11,303 nucleotides of DNA from Pirellulales bacterium (lineage in GTDB: Bacteria; Planctomycetota; Planctomycetia; Pirellulales; Thermoguttaceae), in the NCBI GenBank assembly GCA_030605745.1, contig JAUWHT010000221.1:1-11303 (forward strand), read 5' to 3'. The notes beneath the pieces are model-generated. The model had not been told where the DNA came from. It searched no databases and saw nothing but the letters and a program-made list of their open reading frames with translations. Both the position numbers and the translations under genes were made by a program. This document shows positions 1 to 5,233 of this stretch, piece by piece. Position 1 is the stretch's first letter. Every line of letters begins with the position of its first letter.

Positions 1-115
1 CCTCAGCCACGACCTCACGGTCGCCGCCGCATAGCTCGGGGCCGGGATGGTTCGCTAGACCTTTCCCGTACGACTCTTTCATTCGCGACTCCATGCCGGT
101 TTATCCCGGCGCTTT
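1..115 (-). mobile_element. Edge of probable group II intron / RT element (partial)
   Basis: Read on the minus strand from an ATG at 94-92, the sequence is open to the window edge and gives 31 residues beginning MESRMKESYGKGLANHPGPE and continuing with LCGGDREVV. I recognise this from memory as the translated leader found upstream of group II intron reverse transcriptase/maturase genes in many bacteria (typically MKESYGEGLA..HTGPESC). It is probably part of the structured intron RNA, not a true protein. The reverse transcriptase itself would lie beyond the left edge and is not visible. The right boundary is inferred from where homology of the adjacent TsaA-like gene stops, near 115/116. No canonical GUGYG intron 5' end sits exactly there, so the boundary is uncertain by some tens of bases. 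It reads in the same direction as the interrupted gene. Confidence 0.55.
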
Positions 116-289
116 CTCCAACCCCAGCAACCCCGGCTGAACCTTCTTGTCCAGCACGATCGTAGTCCGCCCATATACCTTTTTCACCTGGCCGATCGGG
201 TGGAGGATGAATTGACGGCCCGCTGCCACTTTTGCAAAGCACGTGCCGAAAACCAAGGTCACCAGCATCACAAGACAAATGCCTTTCAT
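101..289 (-). pseudogene. Truncated exported TsaA/TrmO-like domain protein
   Basis: The start at 289 is supported by GGGAGG five bases upstream. The 62-residue product has a signal peptide of about 20-23 residues (MKGICLVMLVTLVFGTCFA), followed by FILHPIGQVKKVYGRTTIVL and VQPGLLGLE. The HPIG..VK...R start and the PGLLGLE block match the first third of the TsaA/TrmO fold, whose cytoplasmic members methylate N6 of t6A37 in tRNA with S-adenosylmethionine. Full-length members are well over 100 residues and continue after LEG with FSH..VLY. Here the match ends at E58 (codon 118-116) and four unrelated residues plus a stop follow. The adjoining sequence looks like a group II intron element, so insertion is the likely cause. 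An exported TsaA domain would not be a tRNA enzyme in the usual sense, and its role is unknown. It is divergent from the membrane protein at 368. Confidence 0.55.
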
Positions 290-301
290 GAATTCCTCCC
301 A

Positions 302-358
302 GATACAATGAGGCTTGCCATACTTGACAATCGTAATACAATGTAACCAAGTTGGCAA
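302..358. promoter_or_regulatory. Overlapping divergent promoters
   Basis: For the plus-strand gene at 368, TTGCCA (315-320) and TACAAT (337-342) are spaced by 16 bases, and the Shine-Dalgarno-like AAGGGA lies at 357-362. For the minus-strand gene at 289, TTGCCA (358-353) and TACGAT (335-330) are spaced by 17. An alternative minus pair is TTGTCA (330-325) with TGTATC (307-302). The two TTGCCA boxes form an inverted pair, so the promoters interlock and transcription of one gene may interfere with the other. The call rests on consensus matching alone. Confidence 0.4.
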
Positions 359-367
359 GGGATACTA

Positions 368-979
368 ATGGTCTCGTCAAACGTCACGCTGCGGATCATC
401 GGCAGGGAGCTAAAAGCCCATGCGCCGTTTACGGTGGTCGGTACTCTGACCGGTCTGCTGATCATGCTGATCATTGTGTTTGCCGGGGTACCCCGCTCCT
501 GGGCAACAAAGCTGTTTTGGGGTTTTCATCCACTGCACGTGTTCTTAAGCGCGCTGGTTACGGCGGGGATGTACAGGCTGCACAGCACTGGCAGGCTTTG
601 GGTAACGATCCTGATCGGGTATGTCGGCTCTATCGGCATCGCCACCCTTAGCGATTGTGTTATCCCTTACCTGGGCGAAAGCCTGCTGGGTCTACCGAAC
701 CGGGGGATTCACCTGGGATTTATCGAGAAGTGGTGGTTGGTGAACCCCTTGGCAGGCGTCGGAATTGCCGTGGCCTATTTCCGGCCGAAGACCAAGTTCC
801 CACACGCCGGCCACGTCCTGCTGAGCACCTGGGCATCGCTATTCCACATGACGATGGCGCTGGGAGAGAACATCGATATACTTACGCTGACCGTGGTTCC
901 CATTTTTCTGTTCCTTGCGGTGTGGATTCCATGCTGCACGAGCGATATTGTGTTTCCGTTGCTGTTTTCCAAGGAGTGA
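368..979 (+). CDS. Six-helix membrane protein with two HxxH motifs
   Basis: The 203-residue product has about six hydrophobic segments, at roughly 22-41, 49-69, 77-103, 114-138, 146-166 and 169-200. Polar residues are concentrated inside or beside the helices: H54-P-L-H57 (FHPLHVFLSA), S95-D96-C97, H114 and E120, H146-A-G-H149 (HAGHVLLSTWAS), and a last-helix motif PCCTSDIVFPLLF (C189, C190, D193). HPLHV.LSA and HAGHVLLST look like an internal duplication, so the protein may be two three-helix halves. The pattern suggests metal or proton handling in the inner membrane, but this is inference. I recall similar unnamed membrane proteins in other phyla and know no assigned function. ATG 368 follows AAGGGA by about five bases. 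A TsaA-like gene is divergent and ruvX follows after 124 bp of repeats. Confidence 0.85.
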   Translation: MVSSNVTLRIIGRELKAHAPFTVVGTLTGLLIMLIIVFAGVPRSWATKLFWGFHPLHVFLSALVTAGMYRLHSTGRLWVTILIGYVGSIGIATLSDCVIPYLGESLLGLPNRGIHLGFIEKWWLVNPLAGVGIAVAYFRPKTKFPHAGHVLLSTWASLFHMTMALGENIDILTLTVVPIFLFLAVWIPCCTSDIVFPLLFSKE

Positions 980-1002
980 GTGGCCGCTTGCGACTTCGCA
1001 GC

Positions 1003-1071
1003 GGTTAAGGTGGCAATAAATTGCCACCCCCTCGTCGGCTGGTTAAGGTGGCAATAAATTGCCACCCCCTC
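1003..1071. repeat. Two identical 31-bp palindromic direct repeats
   Basis: Positions 1003-1033 and 1041-1071 are identical over 31 bases, with start points 38 bases apart. Each contains the palindrome GGTGGCAAT-AA-ATTGCCACC, a nine-base-pair stem, preceded by GGTTAA and followed by CCCTC. A third relative, GGTGGCAGTT-A-AACTGCCACC, lies at 6684-6704. The pattern is of a dispersed REP-like element family. The hairpins could end transcription of the membrane protein gene, but there is no T run. Confidence 0.9.
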
Positions 1072-1072
1072 A

Positions 1073-1107
1073 CTGACCCCTGGCCCCTGACCCCTGGCTC
1101 CTGATGA
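1073..1107. repeat. Heptamer tandem repeat abutting the ruvX start
   Basis: Five units in perfect 7-base phase: CTGACCC, CTGGCCC, CTGACCC, CTGGCTC and CTGATGA. The ATG of ruvX (1104-1106) lies inside the fifth unit. There is therefore no Shine-Dalgarno sequence directly before that start codon. Confidence 0.85.
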
Positions 1108-1535
1108 CTAATACACCCGGCCGGGTCGCCGGCATTGATTTTGGCACGGTGCGGATCGGTATTGCACTTTCCGACCCGGAGCGGACCATCGCCAGCCCGT
1201 TTGAGAATTATACCCGTCGCTCAACCGAACTGGACGCGAAACGATTGAGACAACTGGCGGCCGAGGAGCACGTCACGCTTTGGGTGGTCGGGCTGCCGGT
1301 GCACCTGGACGGGCAGGAAAGCCGCAAATCGGTCGAAGCGCGGCAGTTTGGCCAGTGGCTCGCCCGAACCACCGGCGTGCCGGTCGAGTTCTTCGACGAA
1401 CGGTTCACCAGCATCGAGGCCGAGCAGTTCCTGCGGGAAGCCGGACTGACCAAGAAGGGCCGCAAGAGGCGAATCGACATGGTGGCCGCCCAGATCATGC
1501 TTGCTGCGTACCTCGAGTCGCACGGCAAGTTGTAG
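1104..1535 (+). CDS. ruvX: RuvX/YqgF family nuclease (putative Holliday junction resolvase / pre-16S rRNA nuclease)
   Basis: The 143-residue length is normal for the YqgF family, RNase H-fold enzymes implicated in 16S rRNA 5'-end maturation and, by fold, in Holliday junction resolution. All family blocks are present: GIDFGTVRIGIALSD near the N terminus with catalytic D12, VVGLPVHLDGQ at 61-71, FFDERFTSIEAE at 97-106 with D98/E99, and RIDMVAAQIMLAAYL at 123-137 with D125. The start at 1104 is the only suitable one, because the fold begins six residues later. A heptamer repeat runs into the start codon and no ribosome binding site is visible. It could be translated from a leaderless or SD-independent message. 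A small secreted protein follows 116 bp downstream. Confidence 0.95.
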   Translation: MTNTPGRVAGIDFGTVRIGIALSDPERTIASPFENYTRRSTELDAKRLRQLAAEEHVTLWVVGLPVHLDGQESRKSVEARQFGQWLARTTGVPVEFFDERFTSIEAEQFLREAGLTKKGRKRRIDMVAAQIMLAAYLESHGKL

Positions 1536-1651
1536 GGCTTATGCGGGATATTCGGTTAATGCGGGCAGTGATGCGTGCCGATGCTGTTAGTAGTCGACCC
1601 AGCTTGCTTTCCGTTGGTGTGCTTGTTCACAACACCACAAAGGGGGAGTCT

Positions 1652-1978
1652 ATGATCCGCCGGACCGTGATTGTGCTGCTCTGCGCAGCCGCCGTATTGG
1701 CAGTCCTCGCCGTGACAGACGTCCAGGCACAGCAGGCCTTCGGCCGCCAGTGGGGCCGCAGCTACAGCACCCAGGACTGGAACCGCTTGTACCACTATCC
1801 CTACGTCTACTATCCGCAGAATTTCTGGGGATCCGACTACTACCGCAGCAGCGAAGACCTGTACTACCGCTACCCACCCGAGATGCAGATTCCGGTCTAC
1901 AACAAGCGGTGGCAAAACTACTATCCCCAGGGGCGGCGATACCACAGCGGCCACCACTTTCAACTGGACGTGTTTTGA
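1652..1978 (+). CDS. Small secreted Tyr-rich protein, planctomycete type
   Basis: The start at 1652 is chosen because AGGGGGAG lies just upstream and because a clear signal peptide follows (about residues 1-27, MIRRTVIVLLCAAAVLAVLA then VTDVQAQ). The mature part of about 80 residues is rich in Tyr, Trp, Arg and His. It contains FGRQWGRS, QDWNRLYHYPYVYYPQNFWG, DLYYRYPPEMQIPVYNKRW and a C-terminal GHHFQLDVF. From memory this matches short exported proteins conserved in Planctomycetes, some of which carry the unreliable label calmodulin-binding protein. I know no tested function. The aromatic and positively charged make-up fits a cell-wall or outer-surface component. It stands alone, convergent with the M20 gene, with a long hairpin between them. 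Confidence 0.85.
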   Translation: MIRRTVIVLLCAAAVLAVLAVTDVQAQQAFGRQWGRSYSTQDWNRLYHYPYVYYPQNFWGSDYYRSSEDLYYRYPPEMQIPVYNKRWQNYYPQGRRYHSGHHFQLDVF

Positions 1979-1993
1979 GCCAGTCTTTGCAAA

Positions 1994-2050
1994 GCGGAAA
2001 GCGGAAAGTGGAAAGCGGAATCGGCTTTCCACTTTCCACTTTCCGCTTTC
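1994..2050. terminator. Heptamer repeat folding into an 18-bp hairpin between convergent genes
   Basis: Units GCGGAAA, GCGGAAA, GTGGAAA and GCGGAAT (1994-2021) are followed by the inverted series TTTCCAC, TTTCCAC, TTTCCGC and TTTC (2026-2050). Positions 1997-2014 pair perfectly with 2033-2050. It lies 16 bases after the stop of the small secreted protein and just past the stop of the convergent M20 gene. It can thus act as a two-way terminator, although the following T-rich run is short. The 7-base period relates it to the tracts at 1073 and 5128. Confidence 0.6.
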
Positions 2051-2055
2051 TTTCG

Positions 2056-3262
2056 TCACTGCTCGGCAGGATCGCCCCAGCAGAAGCGGTAGTAGATTTC
2101 GGCCGCCTGTTGTAGTTGGTCCAGCGGGACCCATTCGTCCTTGGTGTGGGCTTGCTCGATGTGGCCGGGCCCGAAGACCACCGAGGGGACTCCGGCGGCC
2201 GCGAAGATGGCGGCGTTGGTCCCGTACGGCACGCCCACCCGTCGGCACGTGCCTGCCACTTCGGCAACCACCGCCGAGAGCCGGTCGGCCAGTGGGCCGT
2301 TGGTTTCGTCCGACATCGGCAATCCTACCGCGAACGGCGGATCGTGCCGAATCGGAAAATCCAGGTCGGCGGCCCGGGCCAGGTAGTCGATCAGCCGGCG
2401 GCGCGCCTCGTCCGGTTGCTCGCCCAGCGGCAGCCGGCGGTCGATCTCGATGGTGCACGCCTCGGGCACGGTGTTCACGCCGATGCCGCCGTGGATCGTG
2501 CCCACGCTCAACGTGGCCGGCCCACAAAGGTCATCGGCGGCCAGGCGGGCCAACCCCCTGCTGCGCGTACCGTTCGATTGCCAGCAGCACACGGGCCATT
2601 TTGTAGACCGCGTTTTCGCCTGCCTCCGGTTGCGCGCTGTGGACGGCGCGGCCTGATGTGTGGCATTTCCAGCGGACCATGCCCTTGTGCGCCACCACGA
2701 CGTTCAGGCCGGTCGGTTCGGCGACCACGGCCGCGTGTGGCCTGCGAGGAATGATACCGCCGGTTCGGACGGTCCAGAGTCCTGTCAGGATACTCGCGCC
2801 GGTGAAGCCGTATTCCTCGTTGACCGTGCAACTCATTACGATGGTAGGCATGCCGGGTGGGCGCTGCTCAGCCAGCCGCGCCACGGCCGCCAGCATGGCA
2901 GCCATGCCGCCCTTCGTATCGCAGGCGCCCCGGCCGTAAAGTCGACCGTCACGGACCTCGGGCCGAAACGGTTCGATCGTCATTCCTTCGACCGGCACGG
3001 TATCCTGATGGGCCTCCAGCAGGACCACTTGACCACCGCGCCGCGGCGGCAACTCGCCGTCGAGCCGGGCAATCACGTTCTCCCGACCGGGAGCGACTGG
3101 CTGCCTTTCCACGGCAAGCCCCAGCCGCCGGAAGGTCTCTTCCAGGTACACAGTCAGCCGATCTTCGCAGAACGGCGGCCCCGAAACCCCTTCTTTCCCC
3201 ATCGGATTGACGCTGGGGATGGCCACCAGTTGGGCCAGTGTCTCGATCGGGTCGAGTCTCAC
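2056..3262 (-). pseudogene. M20-family metallodeacylase (ArgE/DapE-like), frameshifted
   Basis: Read across one frameshift, the protein has about 401 residues, normal for acetylornithine deacetylase / succinyl-diaminopimelate desuccinylase-like peptidases. These are zinc enzymes that hydrolyse an N-acyl amino acid or peptide. Metal ligands and motifs are intact: LLEAHQDTVP (H85, D87), YGRGACDTKGGMAAM (D115), CTVNEEYGFTGA (E149, E150), AEPTG (E182), a dimerisation lid with GRAVHSAQPEAGENAVYKM (H208), and the C-terminal FGPGHIEQAHTKDEW. The reading frame breaks near residue 236 at a run of five G (plus 2554-2558). Removing one G joins AIERYAQQG to LARLAADDLCGP seamlessly. The lesion is either real or a homopolymer error. 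The start is GTG 3262, because the family fold begins at once with LDPIETLAQLVAIPSVNP. The substrate cannot be told from sequence. Confidence 0.85.
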
Positions 3263-3279
3263 GGCATGGTTTTCCTTCC
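3259..3279 (-). promoter_or_regulatory. Two-codon upstream ORF overlapping the M20 start
   Basis: Minus strand: GGAAGG (3279-3274), six bases, then ATG-CCG-TGA (3267-3259). The GTG start of the M20 gene (3262-3260) lies within CCGTGA. The well-placed Shine-Dalgarno sequence points at the ATG, not at the GTG 11 bases away. A ribosome could terminate on the TGA and restart on the overlapping GTG. A missing base that puts the ATG out of frame with the M20 gene is the other explanation. Confidence 0.4.
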
Positions 3280-3456
3280 GGCGCTTCCCACAAACAGGTA
3301 ATTGTAGCCTATCGGCTGTCGGCAGAAACCGATCCGTGGGTAGTATTATCCAACCAAAGAAACAAACCGGGCATTCCCCCCAAACGCGGGGTTGAGATCG
3401 CAGAGAAGCCGGATCATAATACATAGAGGTGTGAGGGGGTTCCCTCATATCATCGC

Positions 3457-3491
3457 GCCCTTCGTAGGCTCCTGCCCCGCCTGCGAAGGGC
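3457..3491. repeat. Hairpin, 12-bp stem, intergenic
   Basis: GCCCTTCGTAGG (3457-3468) pairs with CCTGCGAAGGGC (3480-3491) with one G-T wobble and an 11-base loop. It lies in the 486-bp gap (3263-3748) between the divergent M20 and regulator genes, where I see no credible gene. Confidence 0.6.
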
Positions 3492-3524
3492 CACTTCTTG
3501 CGCCGATGGGAAACCGCGAAACGC

Positions 3525-3552
3525 TGCCACTGCTTGCAAGCAAGCAGTGGCA
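3525..3552. repeat. Perfect 13-bp palindrome
   Basis: TGCCACTGCTTGC (3525-3537), AA, then GCAAGCAGTGGCA (3540-3552). From memory, CACTGCTTG/CAAGCAGTGGCAC palindromes are frequent between genes in Planctomycetes. It is most likely a dispersed repeat. Confidence 0.8.
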
Positions 3553-3635
3553 CATGGGAGTTAGCCTTCTATCGGATCGCTGAGAAAAAAAGTGCCGCCA
3601 CCCCAGTCTGCCCCGGGTCCCGGAGTGGCGACGGG

Positions 3636-3693
3636 TTATCTTTGTTGCTGGTAATGGTTATAAAACATTGGTGTGACACCTATCTGTCACCCC
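3636..3693 (+). promoter_or_regulatory. Possible promoter with operator for the PAS/AAA+ regulator
   Basis: A TATAAA -10-like box (3659-3664) has a weak -35 candidate TTATCT 17 bases upstream (3636-3641). Just after it, around the expected transcription start, GGTGTGACA (3670-3678) and TGTCACCCC (3685-3693) form an inverted repeat with one mismatch and a six-base centre, as expected of a dimer-binding operator. The regulator at 3749 could control itself here. The evidence is pattern only. Confidence 0.25.
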
Positions 3694-3748
3694 TTTGCGA
3701 AATAGCTGTCTAAAAAATTCAAGAAAATCTGTCTGCTGACCAATCCAC

Positions 3749-5128
3749 ATGGCCCAACAGCGAATCCGTGCCGCCGAACTGGCCAAGCTGCTCAACTCGG
3801 CAAGCCAGCCGATCTACGTGCTGGACGGCGAGTTTGCCGTGATTTTCTGTAATCGGGCATGCCACGACTGGCTGGGCCCGTCGGCCGACGGGTTGCTCGG
3901 CCGGCGGTGTGCGTATCACTCGAGCCTGGAGGTAACCGGGCCGGAGGCCGCTGCGGCCGGGCTGTGTCCGCCGCCGCCGGCAATGGCCTGCCAGGAAGTG
4001 GTGGCCACCGTCTCGTGCAGCAACCGCGACGGCACACTGCGGCGTCGCCGGGCAAGGTTCGTTCCACTGGGCACCTGCCCGGAGGACCTGATCGCCGTGG
4101 TCGCCATCCTCGACGCCGAAGACCTGGACACGGTAGCCTCACCCGAACCCGAAGTGTTGCCACCACCATCCGGGGAACCCTCGGCGACCGAGCTGCACGA
4201 GCAAATTCGGCAGTTCCGCCGTGAGGCGGCCGGTCGGTATCGGGCCGACCGGTTTATCGGCCGCAGCCCGGCGATCCGCCGGGCCCGGTCCCAGATCGAA
4301 CTGGCCGCCGGCAGTCGGGCCAGCGTGCTGTTGGTGGGTCCGCCCGGTAGCGGACGTCAACATGTCGCGTCGGCCATTCACTACGGCGGCGACCAGCCGT
4401 TGGCTGGCTCGCTGATTCCGCTGGCTTGCTCGGTATTGGACGCCGAGTTGATCCGCTCGACCGTGACGGCGTTGGCCACCAGCAGTTCGCTCGGCGAGCA
4501 GCCTGGCCGTGGCACGCTGCTACTGAACGAAGCCGACCAAATTCCGGCCGATGTGCAGCCGGAGTTGACCGCGGTGTTGCTGGGCAGGTCGTTTCCGCTG
4601 AGGCTGATCGCCACGGCCGAGCAGCCGCTGGGCGAGCTGGTCCGGGCTGGAAGGTACCGCGAGGACCTGGCCGCCGCGCTGAGCACGATCACCATCGAGC
4701 TTCCGCCGCTTGCCTGCCGGCGCGAGGACCTGCCGCTGCTGGCCCAACTGTTCCTCGAAGAGACAAACGTCCGAGGTACCAGGCAACTGGGTGGCTTCAC
4801 CCCGGCGGCGTTGGATCGGTTGGACGCCTACCTATGGCCCGGCAACGTCGACGAGTTGGCCAAGATTGTGACCGAGGCGCACGGCAGAGCCGAAGGGCCT
4901 CAAATCGACGTGAACGATTTGCCGCGGCGGCTACATCTGGCGGCCGACGCGGCGGCCTATCCGCCCCGGCAAGAGGAGACAATTGTGTTGGACGAGTTCC
5001 TTGCCCGCATCGAGCGCGAGTTGATCCGTCGCGCCCTGACGGCGGCCAAAGGAAACAAGGCCAAGGCCGCCCGACTGTTGGGCGTGACCCGGCCAAGACT
5101 GTATCGGCGATTGATGCAGCTTGAGTAG
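3749..5128 (+). CDS. PAS / degenerate NtrC-type AAA+ / Fis-HTH regulator
   Basis: The 459 residues show three parts. A PAS domain (about 10-125) has VLDGEFAVIFCNRACHDWLG and an unusual number of cysteines (C34, C38, C54, C73, C81, C90, C110). A sigma-54-activator-like AAA+ domain spans about 168-395. A C-terminal Fis-type helix-turn-helix (about 424-458) has GNKAKAARLLGVTRPRLYRRL. The AAA+ domain starts typically with FIGRSPAIRRARSQIELAA and ends with LDAYLWPGNVDEL, but its active-site motifs are worn. Walker A is GPPGSGRQ (197-204; Lys replaced by R203), Walker B is LLLNEADQ (Asp replaced by N260), and the GAFTGA loop that contacts sigma-54 is absent between ELIRS and GRGTLL. It probably binds DNA and senses through PAS without sigma-54 remodelling, like TyrR-type relatives. 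No clear Shine-Dalgarno precedes ATG 3749. The stop codon merges into a heptamer repeat. Confidence 0.88.
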   Translation: MAQQRIRAAELAKLLNSASQPIYVLDGEFAVIFCNRACHDWLGPSADGLLGRRCAYHSSLEVTGPEAAAAGLCPPPPAMACQEVVATVSCSNRDGTLRRRRARFVPLGTCPEDLIAVVAILDAEDLDTVASPEPEVLPPPSGEPSATELHEQIRQFRREAAGRYRADRFIGRSPAIRRARSQIELAAGSRASVLLVGPPGSGRQHVASAIHYGGDQPLAGSLIPLACSVLDAELIRSTVTALATSSSLGEQPGRGTLLLNEADQIPADVQPELTAVLLGRSFPLRLIATAEQPLGELVRAGRYREDLAAALSTITIELPPLACRREDLPLLAQLFLEETNVRGTRQLGGFTPAALDRLDAYLWPGNVDELAKIVTEAHGRAEGPQIDVNDLPRRLHLAADAAAYPPRQEETIVLDEFLARIERELIRRALTAAKGNKAKAARLLGVTRPRLYRRLMQLE

Positions 5129-5197
5129 TGGAGAGTGGATAGTGGAGAGTGAAGAGTGGAGAGTGAAGAGTGGAAAGTGGAGAGTAAAGAGTAAACG
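5128..5197. repeat. Ten-unit heptamer tandem repeat
   Basis: Units in unbroken 7-base phase from 5128: GTGGAGA, GTGGATA, GTGGAGA, GTGAAGA, GTGGAGA, GTGAAGA, GTGGAAA, GTGGAGA, GTAAAGA, GTAAACG. The final G of the regulator's TAG stop is the first base of the first unit. The strand is almost pure purine apart from the T of each GT. Confidence 0.95.
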
Positions 5198-5219
5198 CCC
5201 CCGCACTGCGTTGCGGGGG
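5198..5219. repeat. Hairpin, 8-bp G+C-rich stem
   Basis: CCCCCGCA (5198-5205) pairs perfectly with TGCGGGGG (5212-5219) around a six-base loop, directly after the heptamer tract and 14 bases before the next start codon. There is no T run, so it may be a repeat or a pausing site, not a terminator. Confidence 0.6.
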
Positions 5220-5233
5220 GGACGAGGCGCACT

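Noticed and set aside
775..1065. Minus-strand ORF with repeated WQFIATL segments
   Set aside because: The repeated peptide is only the translation of the two palindromic DNA repeats and the frame is antisense to the membrane protein gene.
1556..2527. Long minus-strand open frame (323 codons) across the small secreted protein and the M20 C terminus
   Set aside because: It runs antisense to the secreted gene and in a wrong frame of the M20 gene, is full of Arg/Gly/Pro typical of shadow frames in GC-rich DNA, and matches no family.
2554..2558. Programmed ribosomal frameshift site in the M20 gene
   Set aside because: There is no A-rich slippery heptamer or clear downstream pseudoknot, the family is not known for recoding, and the same lesion type occurs at 7544-7548; an error or mutation is simpler.
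4426..5124. 232-codon plus-strand frame inside the PAS/AAA+ regulator
   Set aside because: It lies fully within the regulator in another frame and has shadow composition; the regulator has clear domains.
5128..5197. Possible CRISPR array
   Set aside because: Units are 7 bp with no spacers; it is a simple heptamer tandem repeat.
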